Source of the DNA: Microbispora bryophytorum
GTDB lineage: Bacteria > Actinomycetota > Actinomycetes > Streptosporangiales > Streptosporangiaceae
Reading direction: 5' to 3'
NCBI RefSeq assembly: GCF_006874465.1
Contig: NZ_VIRL01000004.1
Span: forward strand, 310,001 to 374,000
DNA length: 64,000 bases
Shown: positions 17,193-24,958 of the stretch, piece after piece
Layout: every line of letters starts with the position of its first letter
How positions within the stretch are numbered: position 1 is the first letter of the stretch
The notes under the pieces: generated by a model
What the model was told of the DNA's origin: nothing
Database searches by the model: none
What the model saw: only the letters and a program-made list of their open reading frames with translations
Program-made: the position numbers and the translations under genes

Positions 17193-17753
17193 TCAACCGC
17201 CCGAGCCTTCGGCCAATTCCAGGGCGACCTGCAGTCCCGCCGCGGTCCGCTCCTCCTCGGTCGTCGACTCGTCGCGGATGAGGAACCAGGCGGCGTGCAT
17301 CGCGAACAGCGCCATCGAGCGCCGCAGCCTGACCGGCAGCGGGTCGTCCGGCTCGCACAGCGCCTGCATCAGCTCGCCCATGCGCTCGCGCATCAGGTCG
17401 ACCTTGGCGTGGCCCTGCAGCGCCGTCTTGTTGCGGTCCATGAACTGCATGACCTCGTGGTGGCGCCCGCGGGTCATCTGGGCGGAGTAGCGGCGGATGA
17501 GCTCTCCGCGGATCTCCGGGGTGTGTGGGTGCCCGCCCGCCCACGCGATGAGCTCGTCCAGTGCCTTGACGCGGTCTTCGATCAGGCTGGCGACGATGTC
17601 CTCCTTGGTCCGGAAGTGGTAGTAGAGTGCCGCTTTGGTCACGCCGAGGGCCTCGGCTATCTCCCGGAGCGACGTCGCCTCGTACCCCTGCTCGGTGAAG
17701 AGCCTGATCGCGACCTCCTGGATGCGGTTGCGTGTGTCGGTATGAGCGCCCAT
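17193..17753 (-). CDS. TetR-family repressor of the adjacent MFS exporter
   Basis: A 186-residue TetR-type regulator. The N-terminal helix-turn-helix is standard: AIRLFTEQGYEATSLREIAE followed by GVTKAALYYHFRTKEDIV. The C-terminal ligand domain is helical with no identifiable ligand. It is divergent from an EmrB-type drug exporter, with 105 bases between the starts holding two copies of an 18-bp palindrome, so it very likely represses both the exporter and itself and is released by an exported compound. The ATG at 17753 is preceded by AGCAGGGA. Confidence 0.9.
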   Translation of the reverse strand: MGAHTDTRNRIQEVAIRLFTEQGYEATSLREIAEALGVTKAALYYHFRTKEDIVASLIEDRVKALDELIAWAGGHPHTPEIRGELIRRYSAQMTRGRHHEVMQFMDRNKTALQGHAKVDLMRERMGELMQALCEPDDPLPVRLRRSMALFAMHAAWFLIRDESTTEEERTAAGLQVALELAEGSGG

Positions 17754-17772
17754 TCCCTGCTGTCCCTAATTA

Positions 17773-17790
17773 ACTTGACGGCCGGCAAGT
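17773..17790. promoter_or_regulatory. Primary TetR operator in the MFS divergon
   Basis: The 18-mer ACTTGACGGCCGGCAAGT is a near-perfect palindrome with one mismatched pair (A6/G13). It lies 19 bases upstream of the TetR start and embeds TTGACG, a plausible -35 hexamer for the exporter gene. Confidence 0.65.
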
Positions 17791-17813
17791 AAGGACAATA
17801 CCGTGCCTCGGGC

Positions 17814-17831
17814 ACTAGCCTGTCGGCAAGT
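17814..17831. promoter_or_regulatory. Second, weaker copy of the TetR operator
   Basis: ACTAGCCTGTCGGCAAGT matches the primary site well in the right half (CGGCAAGT) and loosely in the left. Its centre is 41 bases from that of the first site, close to four helical turns, which would allow cooperative binding on one face. Confidence 0.5.
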
Positions 17832-17858
17832 AAGTAATTTCCTTCAAAGGGGGCACCC

Positions 17859-19454
17859 ATGACTACGGAGACCGCGGCCGCGCCCGGCCGGTCCCGGGAA
17901 GTGATGATCGTCTTACCCGGTCTCATGCTGGCGATGATGCTGGCGATGCTGGACAACATGATCGTCGGCACGGCGATGCCGAGGATCGTCGGGGAACTGC
18001 AGGGCCTGGACTACTTCACCTGGGTCACCACCGCGTACGTGCTGGGCACCACTGTCTCGACGCCGATCTGGGGCAAGCTCGGCGACCTCTACGGCCGCAA
18101 GAACGTCTTCCTGAGCTCGATCGTCATCTTCCTGGTCGGTTCCGCGCTCTGTGGCATGGCGGGCTCGTCGCTGTTCGGCGGCACCGGCGACGGCATGATC
18201 GAGCTGATCGCCTTCCGCGCGCTGCAGGGCCTCGGCGCGGGCGGGCTCATCGTCGGCGTGATGTCGATCATCGGGGATCTGGTCCCGCCCCGTGAGCGGG
18301 GTCAGTACCAGGGCATCATGGCGGCGATCATGTCCCTCGCCATGATCGCGGGGCCTCTCGTCGGCGGTTTCATCACCGACAACCTCAACTGGCGCTGGGC
18401 CTTCTACGTGAACCTCCCGCTCGGCGGCGTGGCGCTGATCTGGCTGATCCTCAAGCTGCACCTGCCCAGGCACCGCACCCAGCACCGCATCGACTGGCTC
18501 GGCGCGGCCGTCCTCACCGTGGCGATCACCGCGATCGTGCTGATCACCTCCTGGGGTGGCCAGAAGCACGGATACCCGTGGGGCTCCTGGCAGATCCTGG
18601 GCCTGGCCGCCCTGGCGGTCGTCACGCTGGCCGTGTTCGTCCCCATCGAGCGCCGGGCGGCCGAGCCGATCCTGCCGCTGCACGTGTTCGCCAACCGCAA
18701 CTTCACGCTGATCAACGTGCTCGGCTTCCTGCTCGGCTTCGCGATGTTCGGCGCGATCACCTTCCTGCCGATCTTCCAGCAGATCGTGCAGGGCGCCTCG
18801 GCCACCAACTCCGGTCTGCTCCTGCTGCCGATGATGGCCTCGTCCATGGTCGTGTCGCTGTTCGTCGGCAGGGCGATCACCAAGACCGGCAGGTACAAGA
18901 GCTTCCCGGTGATCGGCGGCGTGGTCATGGCCATCGCCGTGTGGCTGCTGTCGACGCAGGACGTCCACACCCCGTCCTGGCGGACCGGCGTCTACATCGC
19001 CGTCCTCGGCCTCGGCATGGGCTTCCTGATGCAGACGACCATGCTGATCGCGCAGAACAGCGTCGAGCAGAAGGACATCGGCGTCGCCAGCAGCGCCTCG
19101 ACGTTCTTCCGCTCCATCGGCGGTTCGTTCGGCATCTCGCTGTTCGGCGCCATCTTCAACAGCCGCCTCGCCGACGAGATCGCCGCCAAGTTCGGCGCGC
19201 AGGGGTCCGCCCTGGCGTCCGGCGGCCCCCAGGTCGACCCGAAGCTGCTCGCGCAGATGCCACCGGCGGTCAAGGCCGGGTTCCTGGAGGCGCTCGCCAA
19301 CGCGATCGGCTCGGTCTTCCTGTGGGCGGTCGTGTTCGCCGTGATCGTCCCGGTGATCGCCGCCTTCATCAAGCACGTCCCGCTGCGCAGCGGCGCTCCC
19401 GGCGCCGCCGACGGCGAGAAGGCGGAGCCGCTGGCGGCCGCCGCCTTCGAGTGA
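17859..19454 (+). CDS. MFS drug exporter, DHA2/EmrB-QacA family
   Basis: A 531-residue transporter with about 14 membrane helices, a proton-driven exporter. Seen motifs: LDNMIVGTAMPRIVGEL at the end of helix 1 (motif D1 region), WGKLGDLYGRKNVF (motif A between helices 2 and 3), ALQGLGAGGLIVGVMSIIGD (motif B) and GPLVGGFITDNLNWRWAFYV (motif C and following). The start at 17859 has AAGGGGGC upstream. It is transcribed away from its TetR gene and followed by a strong terminator, forming a one-gene efflux unit whose drug is unknown. Confidence 0.92.
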   Translation: MTTETAAAPGRSREVMIVLPGLMLAMMLAMLDNMIVGTAMPRIVGELQGLDYFTWVTTAYVLGTTVSTPIWGKLGDLYGRKNVFLSSIVIFLVGSALCGMAGSSLFGGTGDGMIELIAFRALQGLGAGGLIVGVMSIIGDLVPPRERGQYQGIMAAIMSLAMIAGPLVGGFITDNLNWRWAFYVNLPLGGVALIWLILKLHLPRHRTQHRIDWLGAAVLTVAITAIVLITSWGGQKHGYPWGSWQILGLAALAVVTLAVFVPIERRAAEPILPLHVFANRNFTLINVLGFLLGFAMFGAITFLPIFQQIVQGASATNSGLLLLPMMASSMVVSLFVGRAITKTGRYKSFPVIGGVVMAIAVWLLSTQDVHTPSWRTGVYIAVLGLGMGFLMQTTMLIAQNSVEQKDIGVASSASTFFRSIGGSFGISLFGAIFNSRLADEIAAKFGAQGSALASGGPQVDPKLLAQMPPAVKAGFLEALANAIGSVFLWAVVFAVIVPVIAAFIKHVPLRSGAPGAADGEKAEPLAAAAFE

Positions 19455-19468
19455 CCTGATTCAGAGCC

Positions 19469-19514
19469 GGTACGGCGCACGCCCCCACGAGGGCATGCGC
19501 CGTACCGCTTTTTT
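19469..19514 (+). terminator. Rho-independent terminator of the MFS gene
   Basis: A 16-bp stem with one mismatch (19469-19484 with 19491-19506) and a 6-base loop is followed by a run of six T residues at 19509-19514. It starts 15 bases after the MFS stop and lies ahead of the convergent gnd gene. Confidence 0.9.
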
Positions 19515-19534
19515 CGGGCCGGTCAGCACACCGG

Positions 19535-20968
19535 TCAGGCGGACCGCTCGGCCCGGTCAGCCGACCAGTCGGTGTGGAAGGAGCCCTCCCGGTCGACCCT
19601 CCGGTAGGTGTGGGCGCCGAAGAAGTCGCGCAGCCCCTGCAGCAGCGCCGCCGGCAGCCGGTCGCGGCGCAGCCCGTCGTAGTAGGCGAGCGCCGAGGAG
19701 AAGCCCGGCGTCGGCACGCCGATCGTCGCCGCCGTCGCCACGACCCGCCGCCACGACTCCTGGGCCTCCTCCAGCGCCTGGGCGAACGTCGGGTCCACCA
19801 GCAGCGTCGGCAGGTTCGGATCCGCGTCGTAGGCCGCCCGGATCCGGTCGAGGAAGCGGGCCCTGATGATGCAGCCGCCGCGCCAGATCGTGGCCATCGC
19901 GCCCAGGTTCAGGTCCCAGCCGTACTCCGCGCTGGCGGCGGCCATCTGGTCGAACCCCTGGGCGTACGCCACGATCTTGGAGGCGTACAGCGCCCGGCGC
20001 ACGTCCTCGACGAGGCCGGAGTCGCCGGCCGTGCCCGAGGGGCCGGTGAGCGAGCGGGCGGCCGCCCGCTGCTCGGGGTGACCCGACAGCGCCCGCGCGA
20101 AGACCGCCTCGGCGATGCCGGTGACCGGGACGCCGAGGTCGAGGGCGCTCTGCACGGTCCAGCGGCCGGTGCCCTTCTGCTCGGCCTGGTCCTGCACGAC
20201 GTCCACGAACGGCTTGCCGGTGGCGGGGTCGGTGTGGCCGAGCACCTCGGCGGTGATCTCGATCAGGTACGACTCCAGGTCGCCCTGGTTCCACTCGCGG
20301 AAGACGCCGGACAGCTCCTGCGGGCTCAGCCCGAGTGCCTGCCGGAGCAGGTCGTACGACTCCGCGATGAGCTGCATGTCGGCGTACTCGATGCCGTTGT
20401 GCACCATCTTGACGAAGTGGCCCGCGCCGTCGGGGCCCACGTGCACGCAGCACGACACCCCGTCGACCTTCGCCGCGACGTCCTCGAGCAGGGGGCCGAG
20501 GGTCTTGTACGCCTCGGCGTCGCCGCCCGGCATGATGCTCGGGCCGTTGAGCGCGCCCTCCTCGCCACCCGAGATGCCGGTGCCGACGAAGTGGATGCCC
20601 CGCTCGCGCAGCGCGGCCTCCCGGCGGCGGGTGTCCATGTAGTGGGCGTTGCCACCGTCGATGATCATGTCGCCCGGCTCCATGACGGCGGCGAGCTCCT
20701 CGATCACCGCGTCGGTGGGCGCCCCGGCCTTGACCATGATGATCGCCTTGCGGGGCCGTTCGAGGGAGGCCACGAACTCCTCGACCGTGCTCGCCGGGAG
20801 GAACGCGCCTTCGTCGCGGTGCTCCTCCATGAACCGGGTCGTGCGGCTCTCTGTGCGGTTGTGCACCGCGACCACGTGACCGTGGTGGGCGAAGTTCCGG
20901 GCGAGATTGCGACCCATGGTCGCCAGGCCCGTCACTCCGATGTCTGCCTTGTCCATGTCTACAGTCAT
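19535..20968 (-). CDS. gnd: 6-phosphogluconate dehydrogenase, decarboxylating
   Basis: A 477-residue enzyme that turns 6-phosphogluconate into ribulose 5-phosphate and CO2, making NADPH in the oxidative pentose phosphate pathway. The Rossmann fold begins IGVTGLATMGRNLARN with HNRTESRT following, typical for NADP binding. IIDGGNAHYMDTRRR is the family signature region, GTGISGGEEGALNGPSIMPGG binds substrate, and HFVKMVHNGIEYADMQLI contains the catalytic Lys. The C-terminal tail GSFHTDWS is the conserved part that reaches into the partner subunit. This is the long (about 470 residue) dimeric form. It stands alone between two terminator-like hairpins. Confidence 0.95.
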   Translation of the reverse strand: MTVDMDKADIGVTGLATMGRNLARNFAHHGHVVAVHNRTESRTTRFMEEHRDEGAFLPASTVEEFVASLERPRKAIIMVKAGAPTDAVIEELAAVMEPGDMIIDGGNAHYMDTRRREAALRERGIHFVGTGISGGEEGALNGPSIMPGGDAEAYKTLGPLLEDVAAKVDGVSCCVHVGPDGAGHFVKMVHNGIEYADMQLIAESYDLLRQALGLSPQELSGVFREWNQGDLESYLIEITAEVLGHTDPATGKPFVDVVQDQAEQKGTGRWTVQSALDLGVPVTGIAEAVFARALSGHPEQRAAARSLTGPSGTAGDSGLVEDVRRALYASKIVAYAQGFDQMAAASAEYGWDLNLGAMATIWRGGCIIRARFLDRIRAAYDADPNLPTLLVDPTFAQALEEAQESWRRVVATAATIGVPTPGFSSALAYYDGLRRDRLPAALLQGLRDFFGAHTYRRVDREGSFHTDWSADRAERSA

Positions 20969-21307
20969 ACCGTTCCACGTACGTGCGATCGGCCCCGGGT
21001 GGGCGTGTCCCGCGGCCGTCGCGATCAGCTGCGCCGATCAGTAACCGTAGCCGCCGGACGGTGTGAGCGCGATGGCGCCGGTCTGGCGAACTCGTGGCCC
21101 GCTCTTCGGCAGGTAGGAGGCGTGGGCAGGGGCAGGTCTGCCCTATCCTGACAAAACCCGCAAAGCAAGCGGGTTTTGTATAGACATGGTCGTCCGATGG
21201 CGAGGAGACTTGGCCTCCCGCCGGGCCGCTGGTAATTCACTACAGCCAAGAAGGGCTGGTTCCGAGCCGGTCCCGCCCACCGTCGTCGCTCACTACGGAG
21301 AAGAGAC
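20969..21307. other. 339-bp intergenic region upstream of gnd
   Basis: The gap holds the gnd promoter side and the leader of the next plus-strand gene. The only clear structure is the hairpin at 21151-21179. A 74-residue minus-strand open frame (21025-21249) has no coding character that I trust. Confidence 0.5.
21151..21179. terminator. Terminator-like hairpin with A/T-rich arms
   Basis: ACAAAACCCGC (21151-21161) pairs perfectly with GCGGGTTTTGT (21169-21179) around a 7-base loop. It has a T-run on either strand, so it could terminate in both directions or act as an attenuator about 130 bases before the next gene. Confidence 0.6.
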
Positions 21308-22183
21308 GTGTTCGCACCGAAGCCGGAACGGTCAGTCGTCGCGGTTCCTCCGCCCGGAGACGGGCCCGGATTCTGGGCGGGCGCGCCCAGTGCCGTGAGC
21401 CGGGACGGATGGATCTACCTGGCCTATCGGCTGCGCCGGCCGCTCGGTGACGGCCGCGGGTACGCCGTGGAGATCGCCCGCTCCGCCGACGGCGAGCGGT
21501 TCGAGAAGATCCTCACGATTACCAAGGAGGAGATGAAGACCGAGTCGCTGGAGCGCCCGACGCTCGTGGTGACGCCGGAGGGCAGGTGGCGCCTGTACCT
21601 GAGCTGCGCCACGTACGGCACCAAACACTGGCGGGTCGAGATGATCGAGGCCGCCGGGCCGGCGGAGCTCGACCCCGCCGACGCGCGGGTGGTGCTGCCC
21701 GGCGACCTCAAGACCGGCGTCAAGGACCCCGTGATCCTCCACCACGGCGGCGTGTGGCACCTGTGGGCGTCCTGCCACCCCCTGGAGGACCCCGAAGAGG
21801 CCGACCAGATGGTGACCGACTACGCCACCAGCGTCGACGGCGTCGAGTGGACCTGGCAGGGGACCGCGCTCGACCGGCGGCCCGGCGAGTGGGACTCGCG
21901 TGGCGTACGGGTGAGCGCGGTCACGTTCAGCGGCGAGACCGTCATCGCGTACTACGACGGCCGCGCGTCGGCGGAGGAGAACTACGAGGAGCGCACGGGC
22001 GTGGCCATCGGCCCCGGCCCGTCCACGCTCACCGCCACCGGAACCGCCCCCGTCGCCCGGTCGGAGCACGCCGGGGGAGGACTGCGCTACCTGTCGATCG
22101 TGCCCGTGGCGGGGGGCCACCGCCTGTACTACGAGCTGACCCGCGCCGACGGGGGCCACGAGTTGCGCACCGAGCTGCGCTGA
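21308..22183 (+). CDS. GH43/GH32-like beta-propeller protein, function unknown
   Basis: A 291-residue protein with repeating blocks typical of five-bladed beta-propeller glycosidases: WIYLAYRLRRP, GRWRLYLSCATYGTKHWRVE, TGVKDPVILHHGGVWHLWAS, MVTDYATSVDGVEWTWQGTA and GETVIAYYDGRAS. The DP in KDPVI fits the second-blade carboxylate of GH43/GH68-like enzymes, but I cannot confirm a full catalytic triad, so activity is open. There is no signal peptide, so it is cytosolic. The start GTG 21308 has GGAG seven bases upstream. Convergent with a sulfotransferase gene, 39 bases apart. Confidence 0.65.
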   Translation: MFAPKPERSVVAVPPPGDGPGFWAGAPSAVSRDGWIYLAYRLRRPLGDGRGYAVEIARSADGERFEKILTITKEEMKTESLERPTLVVTPEGRWRLYLSCATYGTKHWRVEMIEAAGPAELDPADARVVLPGDLKTGVKDPVILHHGGVWHLWASCHPLEDPEEADQMVTDYATSVDGVEWTWQGTALDRRPGEWDSRGVRVSAVTFSGETVIAYYDGRASAEENYEERTGVAIGPGPSTLTATGTAPVARSEHAGGGLRYLSIVPVAGGHRLYYELTRADGGHELRTELR

Positions 22184-22189
22184 CAGTCG

Positions 22190-22215
22190 CGGGGCCGGTG
22201 GCGGCGGGGGCCCCG
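22190..22215. terminator. Short hairpin between convergent stops
   Basis: CGGGGCC (22190-22196) and GGCCCCG (22209-22215) can form a 7-bp stem between the two convergent genes; weak, with no T-run. Confidence 0.4.
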
Positions 22216-22222
22216 AGCGGGG

Positions 22223-23269
22223 TCACGCTCCGACGGGATCGCCTCCCGGCGGGCCGTCCATGCCCGGGGGCCCGGCGGCCCGCCGGGAGGCGCCGCTCAC
22301 GCGGCCGTTGCGGGCCTGCCGCTGGCCGGACGGCCGGGCTCCGACCAGGCCGCCCGACCGCTCCCGGGGACGCAGCCAGTCGCCGAAGTCCTCGCCGAAG
22401 GAGTCGCGGCCGAGCACTTCGCGCAGCAGCGCGATGTCGGCGGCGAAGTAGGCGAGCAGTTCCTGGCGCTGCTCCCAGGTGAGCGGCCGCCGGGGCTGCC
22501 CGTCGCGCTGCAGCACCCGTTCCAGCGGTGTGGTGAGCCTCCGGCCCAGGACCGGATCGCCGAGCCGGGCGAGCCGGGCCAGGATCCGGTGCCTGCGGCT
22601 GTGCCGCGGGTGGGCCGTGACGTTCTCCCTGGGCACCTCGCCGACCAGCCCCTGCTCCACCCCGAGGAACGCGCAGATGCGATCGAGCGTGGCGGCGGGG
22701 CGGTCCACGAGGTCCCGATAGCGGAAGACCAGCACCTGCTCGCGGGGGAACAGGGCGAACAGATCCGCGAGCTGCTCGCCGTACCGCCCCAGGCCGACGT
22801 AGTGCCAGAACGGCGACCAGTCGTCGGCGATCCGCTGCTTTTCGGCCGCGCACGCCTCGATGACGTCGCCGATCGGCTCCAGGCCGGCCGACCACAGGTG
22901 GGTCCAGTTGGAGTGCGCGCGCTCCACGGGGTCGCGCAGCGAGACGATGAGCTTCGCATCCGGGATCGCCTCCCGGATCCGCCGCTGCGCGGTGCGGTCG
23001 TACAGGTAGAAGGGGGTCGACTCGCCGCGTAGCGCCCCGGGCGCCGCGTCCGCGAACAGCGCCTCGTAGTCGGCGCGCCGCCACACGTGCTCGCGGTAGG
23101 TCTCCGCGTCCCCCGGCCCGCCCTTCGCCGGGGGCGGGCCGTCGGTGAGGAAGAACTTGGGCTCCTTGACGGGAGACATGAACAGGCGCGGGTGGCGGGC
23201 CAGCGCCGAGTGCAGGGCGGTGGTGCCGGCCTTCGGCACCCCGATGACCAGGAAGTCGGGCAGGGCCAT
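22223..23269 (-). CDS. PAPS-dependent sulfotransferase
   Basis: A 348-residue cytosolic sulfotransferase that would transfer sulfate from PAPS to a carbohydrate or small molecule. The 5'-phosphosulfate loop is FLVIGVPKAGTTALHSALARH at the N-terminus. The 3'-phosphate motif is IVSLRDPVERAHSNWTHLW (residues about 108-126). GESTPFYLY, in between, is the usual substrate-side block. The final 50 residues are Arg/Gly/Pro-rich and likely disordered. The ATG at 23269 has a full AGGAGG six bases upstream. The acceptor is unknown; its neighbour is a propeller glycosidase-like protein, hinting at a sugar. Confidence 0.85.
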   Translation of the reverse strand: MALPDFLVIGVPKAGTTALHSALARHPRLFMSPVKEPKFFLTDGPPPAKGGPGDAETYREHVWRRADYEALFADAAPGALRGESTPFYLYDRTAQRRIREAIPDAKLIVSLRDPVERAHSNWTHLWSAGLEPIGDVIEACAAEKQRIADDWSPFWHYVGLGRYGEQLADLFALFPREQVLVFRYRDLVDRPAATLDRICAFLGVEQGLVGEVPRENVTAHPRHSRRHRILARLARLGDPVLGRRLTTPLERVLQRDGQPRRPLTWEQRQELLAYFAADIALLREVLGRDSFGEDFGDWLRPRERSGGLVGARPSGQRQARNGRVSGASRRAAGPPGMDGPPGGDPVGA

Positions 23270-23474
23270 GGGAGTCCTCCTACTTTCCCGATTGATTAAG
23301 TTGGTTTTGCCCCTTCCTTGTCAAAAGAAATCACCCGATGTCGGGGTAGTACCACCGAAATGGACGCTGATGCCGTATCGCGGCCGGTGAGTGCCACGGC
23401 TCCCCGTCCGGCGCCCAGAGGGCCGCCCCCGGCCGGAACGCCCGGGAGGATCGGGTCACCCCGAGAGGATCGGG

Positions 23475-23978
23475 TCAGCCGGAGGTCGCGCCGGCCGGGC
23501 CGCGCGCCGCGACCGCGGGCCGCACCCATGCGGCAGGCCGGTGACGGGCGAGTGCGGCGGCTCGCCGGTCGCCGTCGGACCAGACCTCGAACCACACCTC
23601 GTTGCGGCCGGACTCGCGGACCAGCCCCCACCGGTCGGCCAGCAGGTCCAGTAGCGGAAGGCCGCGACCGCCCTGGCTCGACCCGTGGGGGAGCGGATGC
23701 CCGGCGCACGGCGGCCCGGCCGATCCGTCGTCCTCCACGCAGACCCGCACGCGGTCGGGCAGGCACGAGACGGTGACGGTGAAGGTGCCGCCGTCCCCGG
23801 AACGGGAGTGCACGACCGCGTTCGTCGCGATCTCGCTGGTCAGCAGCACGCAGTCGTCATGCCGGGGATGGCCGCGCCCGAGCGCGGCCGACACGAGCCT
23901 GCGCGCCCGCCCCACCTGGTCCCGCCCACCCGCGAGCCGGGCCACGCGGTTTCCCGCGCCGTCCCCCGAGATCTCCAT
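23475..23978 (-). CDS. Anti-sigma-factor-like histidine-kinase-fold ATPase
   Basis: A 167-residue protein with a single HATPase_c_2 (RsbW-like) domain. The N-box is LTSEIATNAVVHSRSG, then VCVEDDGSAGPP (a G1-like box) and GGRGLPLLDLLADRWGL (G2 region). Actinomycetes carry dozens of such small kinases, most taken to be anti-sigma factors or phosphorelay switches for stress and development. The ATG at 23978 has GGGAGG six bases upstream; the open frame to 24338 is an upstream artefact. No sigma factor or anti-anti-sigma gene is adjacent. Confidence 0.82.
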   Translation of the reverse strand: MEISGDGAGNRVARLAGGRDQVGRARRLVSAALGRGHPRHDDCVLLTSEIATNAVVHSRSGDGGTFTVTVSCLPDRVRVCVEDDGSAGPPCAGHPLPHGSSQGGRGLPLLDLLADRWGLVRESGRNEVWFEVWSDGDRRAAALARHRPAAWVRPAVAARGPAGATSG

Positions 23979-24237
23979 GAGCTCCTCCCAACGCGTGACC
24001 GTTGTGGCCGCCGCAGGAGAGGACGTCCGCACCCTCGCCCGCGATGTCACGGGAAGGTAGGAGTGTCCTTGCCCCGGTATGCCGGGAAAGTGACCCCGCC
24101 AGGTGAACCGGCCGCTCCGGTGCCGGGCCACGCCCCCCAGGGGCTGGGGGAGAAGGCGACAGCGAGGCCTGCTCCCCGGAGGCTGTCCGGACGTCGCGCA
24201 GAGGCCTCTGGGGTCATGGTGGTCCGGGGATGACTTG

Positions 24238-24768
24238 TCAGCGGCTGTAGTCCAGGAACAACGTGCCGTTCTTGCCCCGTTCGACATCAAGCAGCGTCCA
24301 CGACTGGACGCCGTCGCCCTCGAACACCCGCCTGCCATGGCCGACCATCGCCGGTGCGACGACCAGCCGAAGTTCGTCGACGAGCCCGGCCTGCAGCAAT
24401 GAGCGGGCCAGTGCGATGCTGCCGTGGATGCCGATGTCGCCGCCGGACCCCTGCTTCAGGGCGGTCACGTAGTCGTGCGCGGGGGCGGTGACCAGGGTGG
24501 AGTTCGCCCATTCCTCGGTGGGCGCGCTGGAGGTGACGACGTGCTTGCGGGTGCCGTTGATGAAGCCGGCGAACGGCTGGAAGTCCGACGTGGGCCAGTG
24601 CCCGGCCCAGTAGTCGTAGGTCCCGCGTCCCAGCAGGACGTCGTCCTGGGTGGCGATGACCCGGCTGAGGTAGGCGACCAGCTGGGGGCCGTCGTCGGCG
24701 AGCCAGTCGCCGTCTTCGTAGGCGATGCCGTCGAGCGACATCAGGTGGTAGAGCACGACCTTGCGCAT
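24238..24768 (-). CDS. DHFR/RibD-C family reductase
   Basis: A 176-residue protein of the RibD C-terminal/dihydrofolate-reductase-like family, a NADPH-dependent fold of mostly unknown substrate in actinomycetes. Seen blocks: VVLYHLMSLDGIAYEDGDWL at the start, VLLGRGTYDYWAGHWP (the GRxTY motif), and GGDIGIHGSIALARSLLQAG followed by DELRLVVAPAMVGHGRRVF, the usual nucleotide-binding end. The ATG at 24768 has AGGAG at the right distance; the ATG at 24801 lacks one. Monocistronic by spacing. Confidence 0.88.
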   Translation of the reverse strand: MRKVVLYHLMSLDGIAYEDGDWLADDGPQLVAYLSRVIATQDDVLLGRGTYDYWAGHWPTSDFQPFAGFINGTRKHVVTSSAPTEEWANSTLVTAPAHDYVTALKQGSGGDIGIHGSIALARSLLQAGLVDELRLVVAPAMVGHGRRVFEGDGVQSWTLLDVERGKNGTLFLDYSR

Positions 24769-24890
24769 GGTGTTCTCCTGGTGGTCGGTCGAGTGGTGCA
24801 TCGAGAGCTCCTCCGGCGGGGGCGTCGTCGCGGGCTCATGATGTCGCCTGATCGCGGGCCCCTGCGATACATCCGGCCGGAAAAGCGACA

Positions 24891-24925
24891 GGGCGGCGGG
24901 ACCGGTCCGTCCGGTCCCGCCGCCC
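24891..24925 (-). terminator. Hairpin terminator of the 24959-26215 gene
   Basis: A perfect 15-bp stem (24891-24905 with 24911-24925) and 5-base loop starts 33 bases past the minus-strand stop at 24959. Confidence 0.75.
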
Positions 24926-24958
24926 CGTTTCCGTCGATGACGCCGGGCAATGTCCCCG

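Noticed and set aside
21025-21249. 74-residue minus-strand frame in the gnd upstream gap
   Set aside because: No ribosome-binding site, spans the terminator-like hairpin, and the composition is not convincing.
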